Made by a program: the position numbers and the translations under genes. Below are positions 10,081 to 20,370 of a stretch of 49,491 nucleotides of DNA, in pieces. The number at the start of each line of letters is the position of its first letter. Position 1 is the stretch's first letter. Where the stretch lies: the NCBI GenBank assembly GCA_017853275.1, contig JAFMJV010000020.1, positions 1 to 49,491 on the forward strand, given 5' to 3'. The notes below the pieces were generated by a model. The model was given only the letters and a program-made list of their open reading frames with translations, had not been told where the DNA came from and made no database searches. The DNA is from Chloroflexota bacterium (GTDB lineage Bacteria; Chloroflexota; Limnocylindria; Limnocylindrales; CSP1-4).

Positions 10081-10932
10081 GTGCCCAGCCAGCGCGAGAT
10101 CCGACGCCGTATCGGCTCGGTGAAGAACATCAAGCAGATCACCCGCGCGATGCAGTTCGTCGCGGCCTCCAAGCTGAAGCGTGCCCAGGACGCGACCCTC
10201 CAGTCGCGCCCCTACCGCGAGAAGCTGGACGAGGTCCTGGCGGACGTCGCTGCGGTCCTCTCCAACGGGGACCACCCGCTCCTCGCCCGGCGCGAGGGCG
10301 GAGCGCGGCTGCTCGTCCTCTTCACCACCGACCGCGGCCTCGCCGGATCGCTGAACACGAACACGATCCGCTACGCCAGCCGCGAGATCGCCGAATCGAC
10401 CGGCGACCTCAAGGTCGTCACCGTCGGCCGCAAGGGGACCGCCGCGATGCGCCGGGCCCAGGTGCCGATCGCCGCCGCCTTCGATGGCTTCGGCGACAAG
10501 CCCGACTTCGCCTCCGTCCTCCCGCTCGCCCGTCTCATCACGGACGACTACCTGGCGGGAACCTACAGCCGGATCGACCTCGTCCATCCGCGCTTCGTCT
10601 CCACCCTCGTCCAGCGGCCGGTCGCGGAGCAGCTCCTCCCGATCGTCCCCGCAGAGGACACGGCAGGGATCCCCGGCAACCAGTTCCTCTGGGAGCCCGG
10701 CGCCTCTGCCGTCCTCGAGCAGCTTCTCCCGCGCTATGTCGCCACCCGCCTCTTCCAGGCGGTCCTGGAGACGACGGCGAGCGAGCAGTCGAGCCGGATG
10801 GTCGCGATGCGCAACGCGACGGATAACGCCCAGGAGCTGATCGAAGACCTCACCCTGACGTACAACAAGGTCCGCCAGGCCAACATCACCCGCGAGATGA
10901 TCGAGATCGCCACCGGCGCGAGCATCGCCTGA
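10081..10932 (+). CDS. atpG: F-type ATP synthase subunit gamma
   Basis: Central rotor shaft of 283 residues with a GTG start and CAGGAGG at about 10060. The N-terminal helix (REIRRRIGSVKNIKQITRAM) and C-terminal helix (QSSRMVAMRNATDNAQEL) are the two conserved coiled-coil strands. The intervening alpha/beta domain contains the TTDRGLAGSLN block. Confidence 0.96.
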   Translation: MPSQREIRRRIGSVKNIKQITRAMQFVAASKLKRAQDATLQSRPYREKLDEVLADVAAVLSNGDHPLLARREGGARLLVLFTTDRGLAGSLNTNTIRYASREIAESTGDLKVVTVGRKGTAAMRRAQVPIAAAFDGFGDKPDFASVLPLARLITDDYLAGTYSRIDLVHPRFVSTLVQRPVAEQLLPIVPAEDTAGIPGNQFLWEPGASAVLEQLLPRYVATRLFQAVLETTASEQSSRMVAMRNATDNAQELIEDLTLTYNKVRQANITREMIEIATGASIA

Positions 10933-12378
<1,446 letters not shown>

Positions 12379-12401
12379 GCCCCAGGCAGGAAGGAGCCCG
12401 C

Positions 12402-12830
12402 ATGCCGCTCCAGCTGGAGATCGTCACCCCCGAGCGCCTCGCGTACTCGGACACGGTGGATGCCGTCTTCTGCCCGGGCTTCGACGGCGAGCTCGGCATC
12501 CTCCCGCACCACGCGCCGCTCCTCTCGATCCTCGGGCTCGGTGAGCTCCGGATCCGGAAGGGCGGGCAGGAGGAGTACTTCGCGATCGCGGGGGGCTTCC
12601 TCCAGGTCCGGCCGGACAAGGTCGTGGTCATGGCGGAGACCGCCGACATGGCCGCGGAGATCGACCTCGAGGCCGCGGAGGCCGCCCGCCGCGAGGCGGA
12701 GCGGGTGATCTCGGAGGGGTACGCCGAGCCCGCGGACCTCGCCCGGGCACGCGCCACGATGGAACGGGCGCTCCTCCGGATCCGCGTCGCCGAACGGCGC
12801 CGCCGGGAGGGTCCGCGCTCGCGGGCGTAG
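12402..12830 (+). CDS. atpC: F-type ATP synthase subunit epsilon
   Basis: A 142-residue subunit. The N-terminal beta-sandwich (about 1-85) includes PGFDGELGILPHHAPLL, which contacts the c-ring. A C-terminal two-helix, Arg/Glu-rich domain (about 90-142) may regulate ATP hydrolysis. It ends the atp operon proper, but murA follows only 6 nt later with no terminator in between. Confidence 0.95.
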   Translation: MPLQLEIVTPERLAYSDTVDAVFCPGFDGELGILPHHAPLLSILGLGELRIRKGGQEEYFAIAGGFLQVRPDKVVVMAETADMAAEIDLEAAEAARREAERVISEGYAEPADLARARATMERALLRIRVAERRRREGPRSRA

Positions 12831-12836
12831 GCCGGG

Positions 12837-14165
12837 ATGGCTGACGCACGCCCCTTCCACTGGGAGTACGAGGAGCCGCCGGTCGAGCGGGAGGCCTTCC
12901 GGGTGGAAGGCGGCCGCCCGCTCCGGGGCGAGGTGGCGGTCAGCGGCGCAAAGAACGCCGCGCTCAAGCTCCTCGCCGCCGCGACCCTCACGGGCGAGCG
13001 CTGCCGCTTCACGAACGTCCCGGAGATCGCGGATATCCGCGTCCTCGTCGAGACGCTGCGTGACCTCGGGGTCGTGGTGGACCACCCCGCCCCGAACACC
13101 TACGAGGTGGCCGCGGGCGATGTGGACTGGCTCTTCGTGCCGCTGGAAGCGGCCGCGAAGATGCGCGCCAGCTTCATCCTCCTCGGCCCGCTCCTCGCGC
13201 GCTTCGGGCGGGTGATCATCAGCAACCCGGGCGGGGACCGGATCGGCCGGCGCCCGGTGAACCTCCACGTGGACGCGATGCGTGCGCTCGGTGCGCGGAT
13301 CGACTACCGGAACGGCTACTACTTCGCCCAGGCCCCCGGCCGCCTGCGTGGCGGCACGGTCACCTTCCCCGGTGTCACGGTCATGGGGACGGAGAACGCG
13401 ATCCTCGCGGCCACGCTCGCGGACGGCCACACGACGATCACCCCCGCGGCGCGCGAGCCCGAGGTGGACGACCTGATCGCCTTCCTGCGCGCGATGGGCG
13501 CGGAGGTGGAGCGGACCGCCCCGGAGGTCATCGAGGTGGAGGGCCGCCGCCGTCTGCGCGGCGCGGAGCACCGCGTCATGGCGGACCGGATCGAGGCGGG
13601 GACCTTCGCGATCGCGGCGGCGATCACCGGCGGCGAGGTGACCCTCCATGGCGCCCCGGTCGGTGCCCTCGGTGCCTTCCTCGACGTCCTCACCCGGGTC
13701 GGCGTGGACGTGCGCACGGAAGGGGAGACGATCGTCGTCCGCGGCGCCCCCACCGGCTCCGGCGCCTACCGCGCCACGGATATCCGGACCGATCCCTACC
13801 CGGGGCTCGCCACCGACCTCCAGTCCCCCACCGCCGTCCTCCTCACCCAGGCCAGCGGCACGAGCCGGATCCACGAGACGATCTTCGAGGACCGCCTGGA
13901 ATGGCTGGACGACCTGCGCCGGATGGGTGCCCGGCTGGAGATCGAGGACGCCCACCACGCCACGATCCACGGGCCGGCCCGCCTGCACGGCGCGGAGGTG
14001 GCGATGTCCGATCTGCGCGCCGGCGCATCCCTCATCCTCGGCGCGCTCGCGGCGGACGGCGAGAGCCTGATCCACGGCACCCACCAGGTCCGGAGGGGGT
14101 ACGAGAACATCGAGGATAAACTCCTCTCACTCGGCGCCCGCATCGAGCGCCTCTCCGACAGGTGA
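12837..14165 (+). CDS. murA: UDP-N-acetylglucosamine 1-carboxyvinyltransferase (Cys-to-Asp type)
   Basis: First committed enzyme of peptidoglycan synthesis, transferring enolpyruvate from PEP to UDP-GlcNAc; 442 residues. An unusual N-terminal extension of about 22 residues precedes the normal start. The [11 protein letters not shown] block holds the conserved Lys-Asn pair. The active-site loop reads N-P-G-G-D134-R-I-G, so the usual catalytic Cys is Asp. This change is known from intrinsically fosfomycin-resistant bacteria such as Mycobacterium and Chlamydia. The C-terminal [10 protein letters not shown] block is intact. It lies 6 nt after atpC, so it is probably co-transcribed with the ATP synthase. 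Confidence 0.94.
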   Translation: MADARPFHWEYEEPPVEREAFRVEGGRPLRGEVAVSGAKNAALKLLAAATLTGERCRFTNVPEIADIRVLVETLRDLGVVVDHPAPNTYEVAAGDVDWLFVPLEAAAKMRASFILLGPLLARFGRVIISNPGGDRIGRRPVNLHVDAMRALGARIDYRNGYYFAQAPGRLRGGTVTFPGVTVMGTENAILAATLADGHTTITPAAREPEVDDLIAFLRAMGAEVERTAPEVIEVEGRRRLRGAEHRVMADRIEAGTFAIAAAITGGEVTLHGAPVGALGAFLDVLTRVGVDVRTEGETIVVRGAPTGSGAYRATDIRTDPYPGLATDLQSPTAVLLTQASGTSRIHETIFEDRLEWLDDLRRMGARLEIEDAHHATIHGPARLHGAEVAMSDLRAGASLILGALAADGESLIHGTHQVRRGYENIEDKLLSLGARIERLSDR

Positions 14166-14182
14166 CCCGCCACCCTTCATGA
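14162..14182 (+). other. Six-codon mini-ORF bridging murA and mreB
   Basis: A GTG at 14162 overlaps the murA stop (GTGA). It reads VTRHPS and ends in a TGA overlapping the mreB ATG (ATGA, 14179-14182). No ribosome-binding site precedes mreB, so reinitiation from this frame is an attractive but unproven explanation for mreB translation. Confidence 0.3.
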
Positions 14183-15168
14183 AGATCGGCATCGACCTCG
14201 GCACCGCGAACGTCCTCGTCTACGTGAAGGGGAAGGGCGTGGTCATCCGCGAGCCATCGGTGGTCGCGGTGAGCGAGGACAACGTGATCGTCGCGGTGGG
14301 CGAGGAGGCGCGGGAGATGATCGGCCGGACCCCCGGCTCGATCTCCGCGATCCGCCCGATGAAGGACGGCGTCATCGCCGACTACGTGATCACGGAGGCG
14401 ATGCTCCGCTACTTCATCAAGAAGGCGGGCCGCTCCTTCTCCCGGCCGGACGTGATGATCAGCGTCCCCTCCGGCGTCACGAGCGTGGAGAAGCGCGCCG
14501 TGCGCGACGCCGCGCTCAAGGCGGGCGCGCGCGAGGCCTACCTCATCGAGGAGCCGCTGGCGGCAGCGATCGGCGCGAACGTCCCGATCAGCGGCCCGGC
14601 CGGCAACATGATCATCGACATCGGGGGCGGCACGAGCGAGATCGCGGTCATCTCGCTCGGGGGCATCGTGGTCAGCCGCTCGGTGCGCGTGGGCGGGAAC
14701 CGCTTCGACGACGCGATCGCCACCTACATCCGGAAGAAGTACAACCTCATGGTCGGCGAGCGGACCGCGGAAGAGGTGAAGATCGCGATCGGCACCGCCC
14801 TCCCGCTGGAGCGCGAGCTGCACATGGAGGTCCGCGGCCGCGACCTCATCGCCGGCCTCCCGCGCACGGTCCCGCTCACCAGCTCGGAGGTGATGGAGGC
14901 CCTGGAGCAGCCGCTCCAGCAGGTCGTCGCCGCCGTCCGCCAGGTCCTCGAGGAGACGCCCCCGGAGCTCTCCAGCGACATCATCGACAAGGGGATGGTG
15001 ATGTCCGGCGGCGGCTCCCTCCTGCGCAACTTCGACCGTCTGCTCACCCAGGTCACCGGCGTCCCGTGTCACGTCGCCGAGAACGCGCTGAACTGCGTCG
15101 CGCTCGGCACCGGCCTTGCGATGGAGCACTTCGACTTCTTCCGGAAGTCGCTGGTGCAGCGCGTGTGA
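14179..15168 (+). CDS. mreB: Rod-shape actin homologue MreB
   Basis: Cytoskeletal actin-like ATPase of 329 residues. The phosphate-1 motif is [11 protein letters not shown] at the N-terminus. The phosphate-2 motif [12 protein letters not shown] lies at about 148-159. The adenosine motif [10 protein letters not shown] lies near residue 275. MreC and MreD do not follow; a PHP gene starts within the stop codon. Mbl-type paralogues cannot be told apart from sequence alone. It is predicted to guide wall elongation with the neighbouring MurA. Confidence 0.93.
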   Translation: MKIGIDLGTANVLVYVKGKGVVIREPSVVAVSEDNVIVAVGEEAREMIGRTPGSISAIRPMKDGVIADYVITEAMLRYFIKKAGRSFSRPDVMISVPSGVTSVEKRAVRDAALKAGAREAYLIEEPLAAAIGANVPISGPAGNMIIDIGGGTSEIAVISLGGIVVSRSVRVGGNRFDDAIATYIRKKYNLMVGERTAEEVKIAIGTALPLERELHMEVRGRDLIAGLPRTVPLTSSEVMEALEQPLQQVVAAVRQVLEETPPELSSDIIDKGMVMSGGGSLLRNFDRLLTQVTGVPCHVAENALNCVALGTGLAMEHFDFFRKSLVQRV

Positions 15169-15902
15169 CCGCGAACGGGGGAGTCGGGGGGCGCTCCTTC
15201 GCGGACCTCCACTGTCATTCGTCGGCGTCCTTCGATTCCCTCAGCGCGCCGCGCAAGCTCGTGGAACGGGCACAGCGCATCGGGCTCACCCACCTCGCGA
15301 TCACGGACCACGAGCGGATCGACGGCGCCCTGCGGGCACGGGACCTCGCCCCGGCCGGCCTCACCGTCATCGTCGGCGAGGAGATCCGCACGAACGCGGG
15401 TGACCTGATCGGCCTCTTCCTCGAGGAGGCGATCCCGCCGGGCCTCAGCCCGGCCGAGACCGCCGCCCGGGTCCACGCCCAGGGCGGGCTCGTCGGCCTG
15501 CCGCATCCCTTCGACCGCTTCCGCTCCTCGGGTGGCGACCGCGCCGGCGCCCAGGATGCCGCGCTCGCACAGCTCGCCGCCGCGGTGGACTACGTGGAGA
15601 TCCACAACGCGCGCGCCTACGGGGATGCGAACCCGCGCGCGGCCGAGTTCGCCGTCCGGCACGGGCTTCCGGGCGTCGCCTCCTCGGACGCCCACACGAT
15701 CCTCGAGCTCGGGGTCGCCTCCACGAGCTTCGCCGCGCCCTTCACCGGCGCGGACGAGCTGCGGGCGCTCCTCGGCACGGCCCGGATCGTCACCGGACGG
15801 GCCGCCTACCTTGCCCGCGGCTGGACCCCGGTCGCCAAGCTCGTCAACCGGATGCGCGGGAACGTGCGCATCCACCCCGTGGCATCCGGAGGGCCCGCAT
15901 GA
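15165..15902 (+). CDS. PHP-domain metal-dependent phosphoesterase
   Basis: A 245-residue protein from the GTG at 15165, which overlaps the mreB stop (GTGA); the longer frame back to 15066 would lie inside mreB. All PHP metal-ligand motifs are present in order: [32 protein letters not shown] and SSDAH. This is the TrpH/YciV-like type, whose known members hydrolyse nucleotide or oligonucleotide phosphates. The substrate here is unknown. Its stop overlaps the next gene by ATGA. Confidence 0.85.
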   Translation: MTANGGVGGRSFADLHCHSSASFDSLSAPRKLVERAQRIGLTHLAITDHERIDGALRARDLAPAGLTVIVGEEIRTNAGDLIGLFLEEAIPPGLSPAETAARVHAQGGLVGLPHPFDRFRSSGGDRAGAQDAALAQLAAAVDYVEIHNARAYGDANPRAAEFAVRHGLPGVASSDAHTILELGVASTSFAAPFTGADELRALLGTARIVTGRAAYLARGWTPVAKLVNRMRGNVRIHPVASGGPA

Positions 15903-17092
15903 GCGGCGACGACCCGCAGTCTGACGCGCAGGAGGGCTCCTCCCCGGCGCCGCACGACCCGACCTTCGCCAGCCTCATCCACGAGGTCGCGGACGATGAC
16001 CTGCGCGACGCGATCCCCGCAGACGAGCGCGCAGCCGCGGAGGCGCGCGACCTGCCCTTCGTCCAGGAGGACGATGCGGGCGCCGTCCCGCTCGGCCGCC
16101 GGATCCGCGATCCGCGGACGATCATCTCCTTCCTCGTGCCGCTCGGGATCCTCACCCTCCTCGTCGTGGCGCTTCCGGGCTTCCACCTCGAGGAGCTCCC
16201 CGCGCTCATCGCCCAGGCGAACCCCTTCTGGCTCCTTGCCGCCCTCGGGATCTACTACCTCGGCTTCCCGCTCCGTGGCTACCGCTGGGCGCTCCTCATC
16301 CGGGGGACCGGCTATCCGCTCTCCGTGAAGGACTCCACGGAGATCATCTTCCTCTCGTGGCTCGTCAACTGCCTCGTCCCCGCCAAGCTCGGCGACGTCT
16401 ACCGCGCCTATCTCGTCCGGGTCAACTTCGGGATCTCGCTCTCGCGCAGCTTCGGCACCGTCTTCATCGAGCGCGTCTTCGACCTCATCGCGATCGTCGT
16501 CCTCGGGCTGCTCGCCGGCTTCTGGAGCTTCCGGACCGGCCTCTCGCCGGAGGTCCAGGCGATCTTCGCGATCGGCATCGCGGTCGTCATCGCCCTCATC
16601 GTCGCGCTCGTGCTCGTGCGCAGCTTCGGACGCCGGATCCTCGAGCGGCTCCGGATGCCCCAGCGCGTCGTGGAGCTCTACACGCTCTTCGAGGAGGGGC
16701 TCTTCTCCGTCGACCGGCGGACCCTCCCGGTCATCCTCCTCGTGACGGGGATGATCTGGATGACGGAGGCGCTCCGGCTCTTCTTCGTCGTCCAGGCGAT
16801 GGGCTTCCCGGACGTGACGCTGGGGATCAGCGGCGCGGTCTTCGTCGCCCTCATCGCCTCGCTCCTCACCGCCGTCCCGCTCACCCCGGCCGGCCTCGGC
16901 CTCGTGGAGCTGGGGATCGTGGGTGTCCTGACGACCGTCTACAACGTCCCGCAGACGGAAGCGCTCGCGATCGCCCTCGTGGACCGCTCGATCAGCGTCC
17001 TCTCGGTGATCGTCCTGGGGAGCATCGTCTACGTCATCTCGCCCAAGACGAAGGCGCGGTCCGCACCGGCCCCACGGACCGGGGCCGCCTAG
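15899..17092 (+). CDS. Flippase-like / lysylphosphatidylglycerol synthase TM-region protein (UPF0104)
   Basis: A 397-residue polytopic protein. An acidic, probably disordered cytosolic N-terminus (about 1-75) precedes about eight membrane helices. Typical family blocks include the RGYRWALLIRG region, the segment with LPAKLGDVYRAYLVR and the late LTPAGLGLVELG. The family includes membrane domains of MprF and AglD/YbhN-like proteins and is often proposed to flip lipids or glycolipids. No catalytic MprF domain is attached. It is coupled to the PHP gene by ATGA and is the last gene of the + strand block. Confidence 0.82.
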   Translation: MSGDDPQSDAQEGSSPAPHDPTFASLIHEVADDDLRDAIPADERAAAEARDLPFVQEDDAGAVPLGRRIRDPRTIISFLVPLGILTLLVVALPGFHLEELPALIAQANPFWLLAALGIYYLGFPLRGYRWALLIRGTGYPLSVKDSTEIIFLSWLVNCLVPAKLGDVYRAYLVRVNFGISLSRSFGTVFIERVFDLIAIVVLGLLAGFWSFRTGLSPEVQAIFAIGIAVVIALIVALVLVRSFGRRILERLRMPQRVVELYTLFEEGLFSVDRRTLPVILLVTGMIWMTEALRLFFVVQAMGFPDVTLGISGAVFVALIASLLTAVPLTPAGLGLVELGIVGVLTTVYNVPQTEALAIALVDRSISVLSVIVLGSIVYVISPKTKARSAPAPRTGAA

Positions 17093-17113
17093 GCCGGCTG
17101 CCGCCGGCCGCGC

Positions 17114-17611
17114 TCAGGGGCGCGGTGCGAGGACGGGCTGCCGGCGCCGGCCGCGTCCCATCTGGCGGGTCGCCGGGACCGGGGCCGGGACGGCCGGGGC
17201 GCCCACGGGGACGGAGCGCACCGTGGCCTGGACGGCGGTCGTGGATCCATCGCGCGGCCCGAGACGGCGCGAGCGGATCGCGTGGTAGTACTGCATCACC
17301 TGGCGGACCTGGAGCTCGCTCATCCCGTCGTCCGCGCGGAGCGCGTACTCCACGCGCGCGGTGGGGTTCGCGTTGGAGGCGGCAAGGAGGCCGAGGTACT
17401 GGGTGGCGTCCCCGTCATCGCGCAGCTCGCGGAGGCCGCGCGCGAGGCGCGCCGCGGTCCCCAGCGACGGCGTCCGGTCACCACGCACCAGGCGGGAGAT
17501 CGTGGAGTGGTCCACGCCGGAGACGAGCGCGAGCTGCCGCTGCGACATCTTGCGCGCCTTCAGCTGGGCGCGGAGCCATTCGTTGAACACCCGCCCGTTG
17601 TCGATGCTCAC
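17114..17611 (-). CDS. XRE-family helix-turn-helix regulator
   Basis: A 165-residue protein with a GTG start. A lambda-repressor-like HTH covers about residues 10-60 (MSQRQLALVSGVDHSTISRL, then GDRTPSL). The middle (about 65-115) is helical. The C-terminus from about 120 is Pro/Val/Arg-rich and low in complexity. It lies downstream of nfo on the same strand after a 165-nt gap and is convergent with the flippase gene. Target genes are unknown. Confidence 0.78.
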   Translation of the reverse strand: MSIDNGRVFNEWLRAQLKARKMSQRQLALVSGVDHSTISRLVRGDRTPSLGTAARLARGLRELRDDGDATQYLGLLAASNANPTARVEYALRADDGMSELQVRQVMQYYHAIRSRRLGPRDGSTTAVQATVRSVPVGAPAVPAPVPATRQMGRGRRRQPVLAPRP

Positions 17612-17776
17612 CCACGCCCTCCATGGCTCGGACCGGACCTGCTCCCGGTGACCGGGGGCATCATCCCGGACCGTCGGGGGACGGTCGATGGGAAAGGGGT
17701 ACGGGGCCGGAGCCGCCGGTCGGATGGGCCTGGATGCGCCGATGGTCCGGCCCCGGGGCGTGACCCGCGCGCGTAG
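17612..17776. other. Intergenic gap between nfo and the XRE gene with a short hairpin
   Basis: A 165-nt gap. GACCGT (17669-17674) and ACGGTC (17681-17686) form a 6-bp stem with a CGGGGG loop. There is no T-run beside it, so an intrinsic terminator is doubtful. No small gene is evident. Confidence 0.4.
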
Positions 17777-18778
17777 TCAGCCCCCGGAGCGGGAGCGGTC
17801 GCCGCGCACGGTCCGCGCGAGCTCCGGCAGCTCCGGGAGGGGATGGCCGCCGAGAAGGTCCCGGACCCGGTCCATGTTCACCGCGTCCCAGCCGCTCTCC
17901 ATCCCGGGCGTCTCGAGGTAGAAGGGGACGCCCGCGAGCCGCGGGTGGCCCACGAGATGCCGCAGGCCGGCCTCCCCGATCCCGCCCGCCCCGAGGTGCT
18001 CATGGCGGTCCATCCGGGACCCGCGGCCCGCCCGCGAATCATTGAGGTGGATCATCGCCAGCCGTCCGGGTCCGATCCGGGCATCGAGCTCCGCGAGCAG
18101 CCGGTCGATCTCCGCCGGCGCGTCCAGGTCGAAGCCCGCGCCCCACAGGTGGGCCGTATCGAGGCAGATCCCGATCCGCTCCGGGTCCGCCCCGTGACGG
18201 ATCGCGGCGTCCATGATCCCGCCGATCTCGCTCACCGTCACGCCCACGGTGTCCCCCTGGCCCGCGGAATCCTCGAGGACGAGGAGGGGGATCTCCGGGC
18301 CGGGCGGGACCGCGTCCAGGATCCGGGCGATCGTCTCGCCCGCGCGGTCGAGGCCCGTCTCCACGCCGGCGCCGCGATGCGACCCGAGGTGCACATTGAC
18401 GAAGCGCGCCCCGTAGCGGGCACCCATCCGGAGCTCCGCGACCATCGTCTCCACGCTCCGGTCCCGGAGGAGGTCGTCCGGGCTGGCCACGTTCACGAGG
18501 TAGGAGGCGTGGATCGCGAGGGGTCCCATCCCCGTCCGCTCGAGCGCGGCGCGGAAGCGGTCGATCTCCGCGGGCGGGTCCGTCCGGCGCTTCCACGAGG
18601 TGGGGTTGTCCGAGAAGACCTGGAGCGTGGTCGCCCCGATCGCGTGGGCCCGCTCCACCGCCTTCACCATCCCCGGGGCGAGCGGGAGATGGGGTCCCAC
18701 GACGCGACCACCGAGCGCGAGGCGCGCCTCGTCCGGGTCGACGCTGACGGGAGGTGCCGCGGGGTCGCTCGGGCTCAC
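17777..18778 (-). CDS. nfo: Endonuclease IV (AP endonuclease)
   Basis: Zinc-dependent AP endonuclease acting in base-excision repair, 333 residues from the GTG at 18778. That start sits 6 nt after a TACCAT element; the longer frame to 19081 would run through the divergent DUF2087 gene. Metal-site motifs are present in order: HASYLVN, HLGSH, LLVLEDSAGQ, CLDTAHLWGAG, HLNDS and the late DRHEHLGAGGIG. The ETPG block is near the end. It is longer than the usual 280-300 residues at the N-terminus. Confidence 0.93.
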   Translation of the reverse strand: MSPSDPAAPPVSVDPDEARLALGGRVVGPHLPLAPGMVKAVERAHAIGATTLQVFSDNPTSWKRRTDPPAEIDRFRAALERTGMGPLAIHASYLVNVASPDDLLRDRSVETMVAELRMGARYGARFVNVHLGSHRGAGVETGLDRAGETIARILDAVPPGPEIPLLVLEDSAGQGDTVGVTVSEIGGIMDAAIRHGADPERIGICLDTAHLWGAGFDLDAPAEIDRLLAELDARIGPGRLAMIHLNDSRAGRGSRMDRHEHLGAGGIGEAGLRHLVGHPRLAGVPFYLETPGMESGWDAVNMDRVRDLLGGHPLPELPELARTVRGDRSRSGG

Positions 18779-18784
18779 CGCCGG

Positions 18785-18790
18785 ATGGTA
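18785..18790 (-). promoter_or_regulatory. Leaderless -10 element TACCAT for nfo
   Basis: Read on the minus strand, TACCAT is followed by 6 nt and the GTG start at 18778. That spacing would place the first transcribed base at or next to the start codon. Confidence 0.5.
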
Positions 18791-18841
18791 CCGGCCGCCC
18801 GGCTCCGGCGCCTTCCGCCCATCCGTGCCACCCTCCGCCCC

Positions 18842-19153
18842 ATGGAGCCCGGATCCGACTTCCAGCCCACCCCCGGCGAGGCGCGGATCCTGCGCGCGTT
18901 CGTCGTGGACGGCCGGATCGTCACGATCCCGGCGAAGGAGCGGAAGCGGCTCGTCGTCCTGCGCTGGCTCGCGGTCACGGCCTTCCGGCCGGGCGAGGAG
19001 CTGAGCGAGCCCGAGGTGAACATGCGCATCGCGCTCCGGAACCGCGACGCGGCGGCGCTCCGCCGCTGCCTCGTGGACCACCGGTTCCTGGAGCGCCCGG
19101 GCGGCGTCTACCGGCTCCTGCCCGAGACGGACTGGCCGCCCCGGGAGCCCTGA
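18842..19153 (+). CDS. DUF2087 domain protein
   Basis: A 103-residue protein made up almost wholly of a DUF2087 domain: IPAKERKRLVVLRWLA, then the EPEVN block and the final RCLVDHRFLERPGGVYRL. The ATG at 18842 is chosen because the longer frame back to 17843 is antisense to nfo. DUF2087 often occurs alone or fused to ArsR-type HTH domains and looks like a small winged-helix unit, so a DNA-binding role is possible. It is divergent from nfo and ends 10 nt before the convergent serC. Confidence 0.8.
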   Translation: MEPGSDFQPTPGEARILRAFVVDGRIVTIPAKERKRLVVLRWLAVTAFRPGEELSEPEVNMRIALRNRDAAALRRCLVDHRFLERPGGVYRLLPETDWPPREP

Positions 19154-19163
19154 GCGCGCGGGC

Positions 19164-20273
19164 TCAGCCCGCGGCGACCAGGTGGTCGATCCAGGCGGTG
19201 AGCGCCTCCACGTCCGCGAGCTCCACGGCGGGGAAGGTCCCCACGCGGATCCCGTTCCGCCCGAGCTTCCGGTAGGGGTCGAGGTCGACCATCCCCTCCG
19301 CCCGCAGCTGCTTCCGGAGCGCCTCCGAATCGATCGAGCCCGCGAAGTCGATCGTCGCGATCGTGGGCGAGCGGAGCTCCGGGTCCGTGATGAAGGGCGA
19401 GGCCTGGCGATGCGCCTCCGCCCAGCGGTAGAGGTGCCCGGAGGTGGAGCGGCAGCGTGCCTCCGCCCAGGCGAGGCCTCCCTGCTCGCGGATCCAGGCG
19501 ATCCCCTCCGCGAGGAGGACGAGCGTCGCGATCGCCGGCGTGTTCACCGTCTGGTCCTTGCGGCTCTCCGCGAGCGCATCCGCGAGGCGCAGGAAGGGCG
19601 GGATCCAGCGCCCGGAGGCGGCGATCCGCTCCGTCCGCTCCACCGCCGCGGGCGACATGCACGCGACCCACAGGCCACCGTCGCCACCGAACGCCTTCTG
19701 GGGGCTGAAGTAATAGACGTCCGCCTCGGCGGGGTCCCAGGCGACCGCGCCCGCGATGCTCGTGGCATCCACGAGGAGGAGCCCGTCCGCGGCGCGGCCG
19801 TCTGCGTGGCGCGGGCGGCGGACCGGGCTGGTGACCCCCGTGCTCGTCTCGTTCTGGACGAGGAAGTAGGCGTCCACGTCTGCGGGGACGAGCTCTGCCC
19901 GCTCGCCGCCCGGCCGCTCGATGAGGACGGGCGGGGCGAGGAACGGGGTGGTGGCGGAGGCCGCGGCCTTGGCCCCGAACTCGCCATGGAAGGCGTGCGC
20001 GGAGCGGCGCTCCACGAGCGCGTGCGCGGCGATATCCCAGAAGGCGGTGGCGCCGCCGTTGCCGAGGACGATCTCCCAGTCGGCCGGGAGGCCGAAGAGG
20101 TCCCGCAGCCCTGTACGCACCTCGCCGACGAGCCCGCGCACGGGGACGGCCCGGTGGCTCGTCCCCAGGAGACCCGATCGGGGGCCTGCGAGCGCGTGGA
20201 GGGCGGCGGGCCGGACGCGCGAGGGGCCGGCACCGAAGCGGCCGTCGGCGGGTCGGGGAGGGGTCATCGTCAT
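19164..20273 (-). CDS. serC: Phosphoserine aminotransferase (actinobacterial type)
   Basis: PLP aminotransferase of the serine pathway (3-phosphohydroxypyruvate to phosphoserine), 369 residues. The FGAGPSRVRP start, GTSHR block and VLGNGGATAFWD are those of the Mycobacterium-type SerC rather than the E. coli type. The PLP lysine is K193 in FSPQKAFGG. Two ATGs (20273 and 20267) are possible; the first is preferred, with GGAG about 10 nt upstream. Together with glyA it supplies serine and glycine. Confidence 0.9.
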   Translation of the reverse strand: MTMTPPRPADGRFGAGPSRVRPAALHALAGPRSGLLGTSHRAVPVRGLVGEVRTGLRDLFGLPADWEIVLGNGGATAFWDIAAHALVERRSAHAFHGEFGAKAAASATTPFLAPPVLIERPGGERAELVPADVDAYFLVQNETSTGVTSPVRRPRHADGRAADGLLLVDATSIAGAVAWDPAEADVYYFSPQKAFGGDGGLWVACMSPAAVERTERIAASGRWIPPFLRLADALAESRKDQTVNTPAIATLVLLAEGIAWIREQGGLAWAEARCRSTSGHLYRWAEAHRQASPFITDPELRSPTIATIDFAGSIDSEALRKQLRAEGMVDLDPYRKLGRNGIRVGTFPAVELADVEALTAWIDHLVAAG

Positions 20274-20370
20274 GCTGGGGGTCTCCGGGGTTCGGGTCTT
20301 GCCATCCCATCTTCGCACGAGCGGCCTCTCCGGCTTTCCGGGTCGTCCGCGGCCGGCGTGCGCGTGGCCG

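Noticed and set aside
17669-17686. Hairpin in the nfo-XRE gap as an intrinsic terminator
   Set aside because: The stem is only 6 bp and no T-run follows on either strand.
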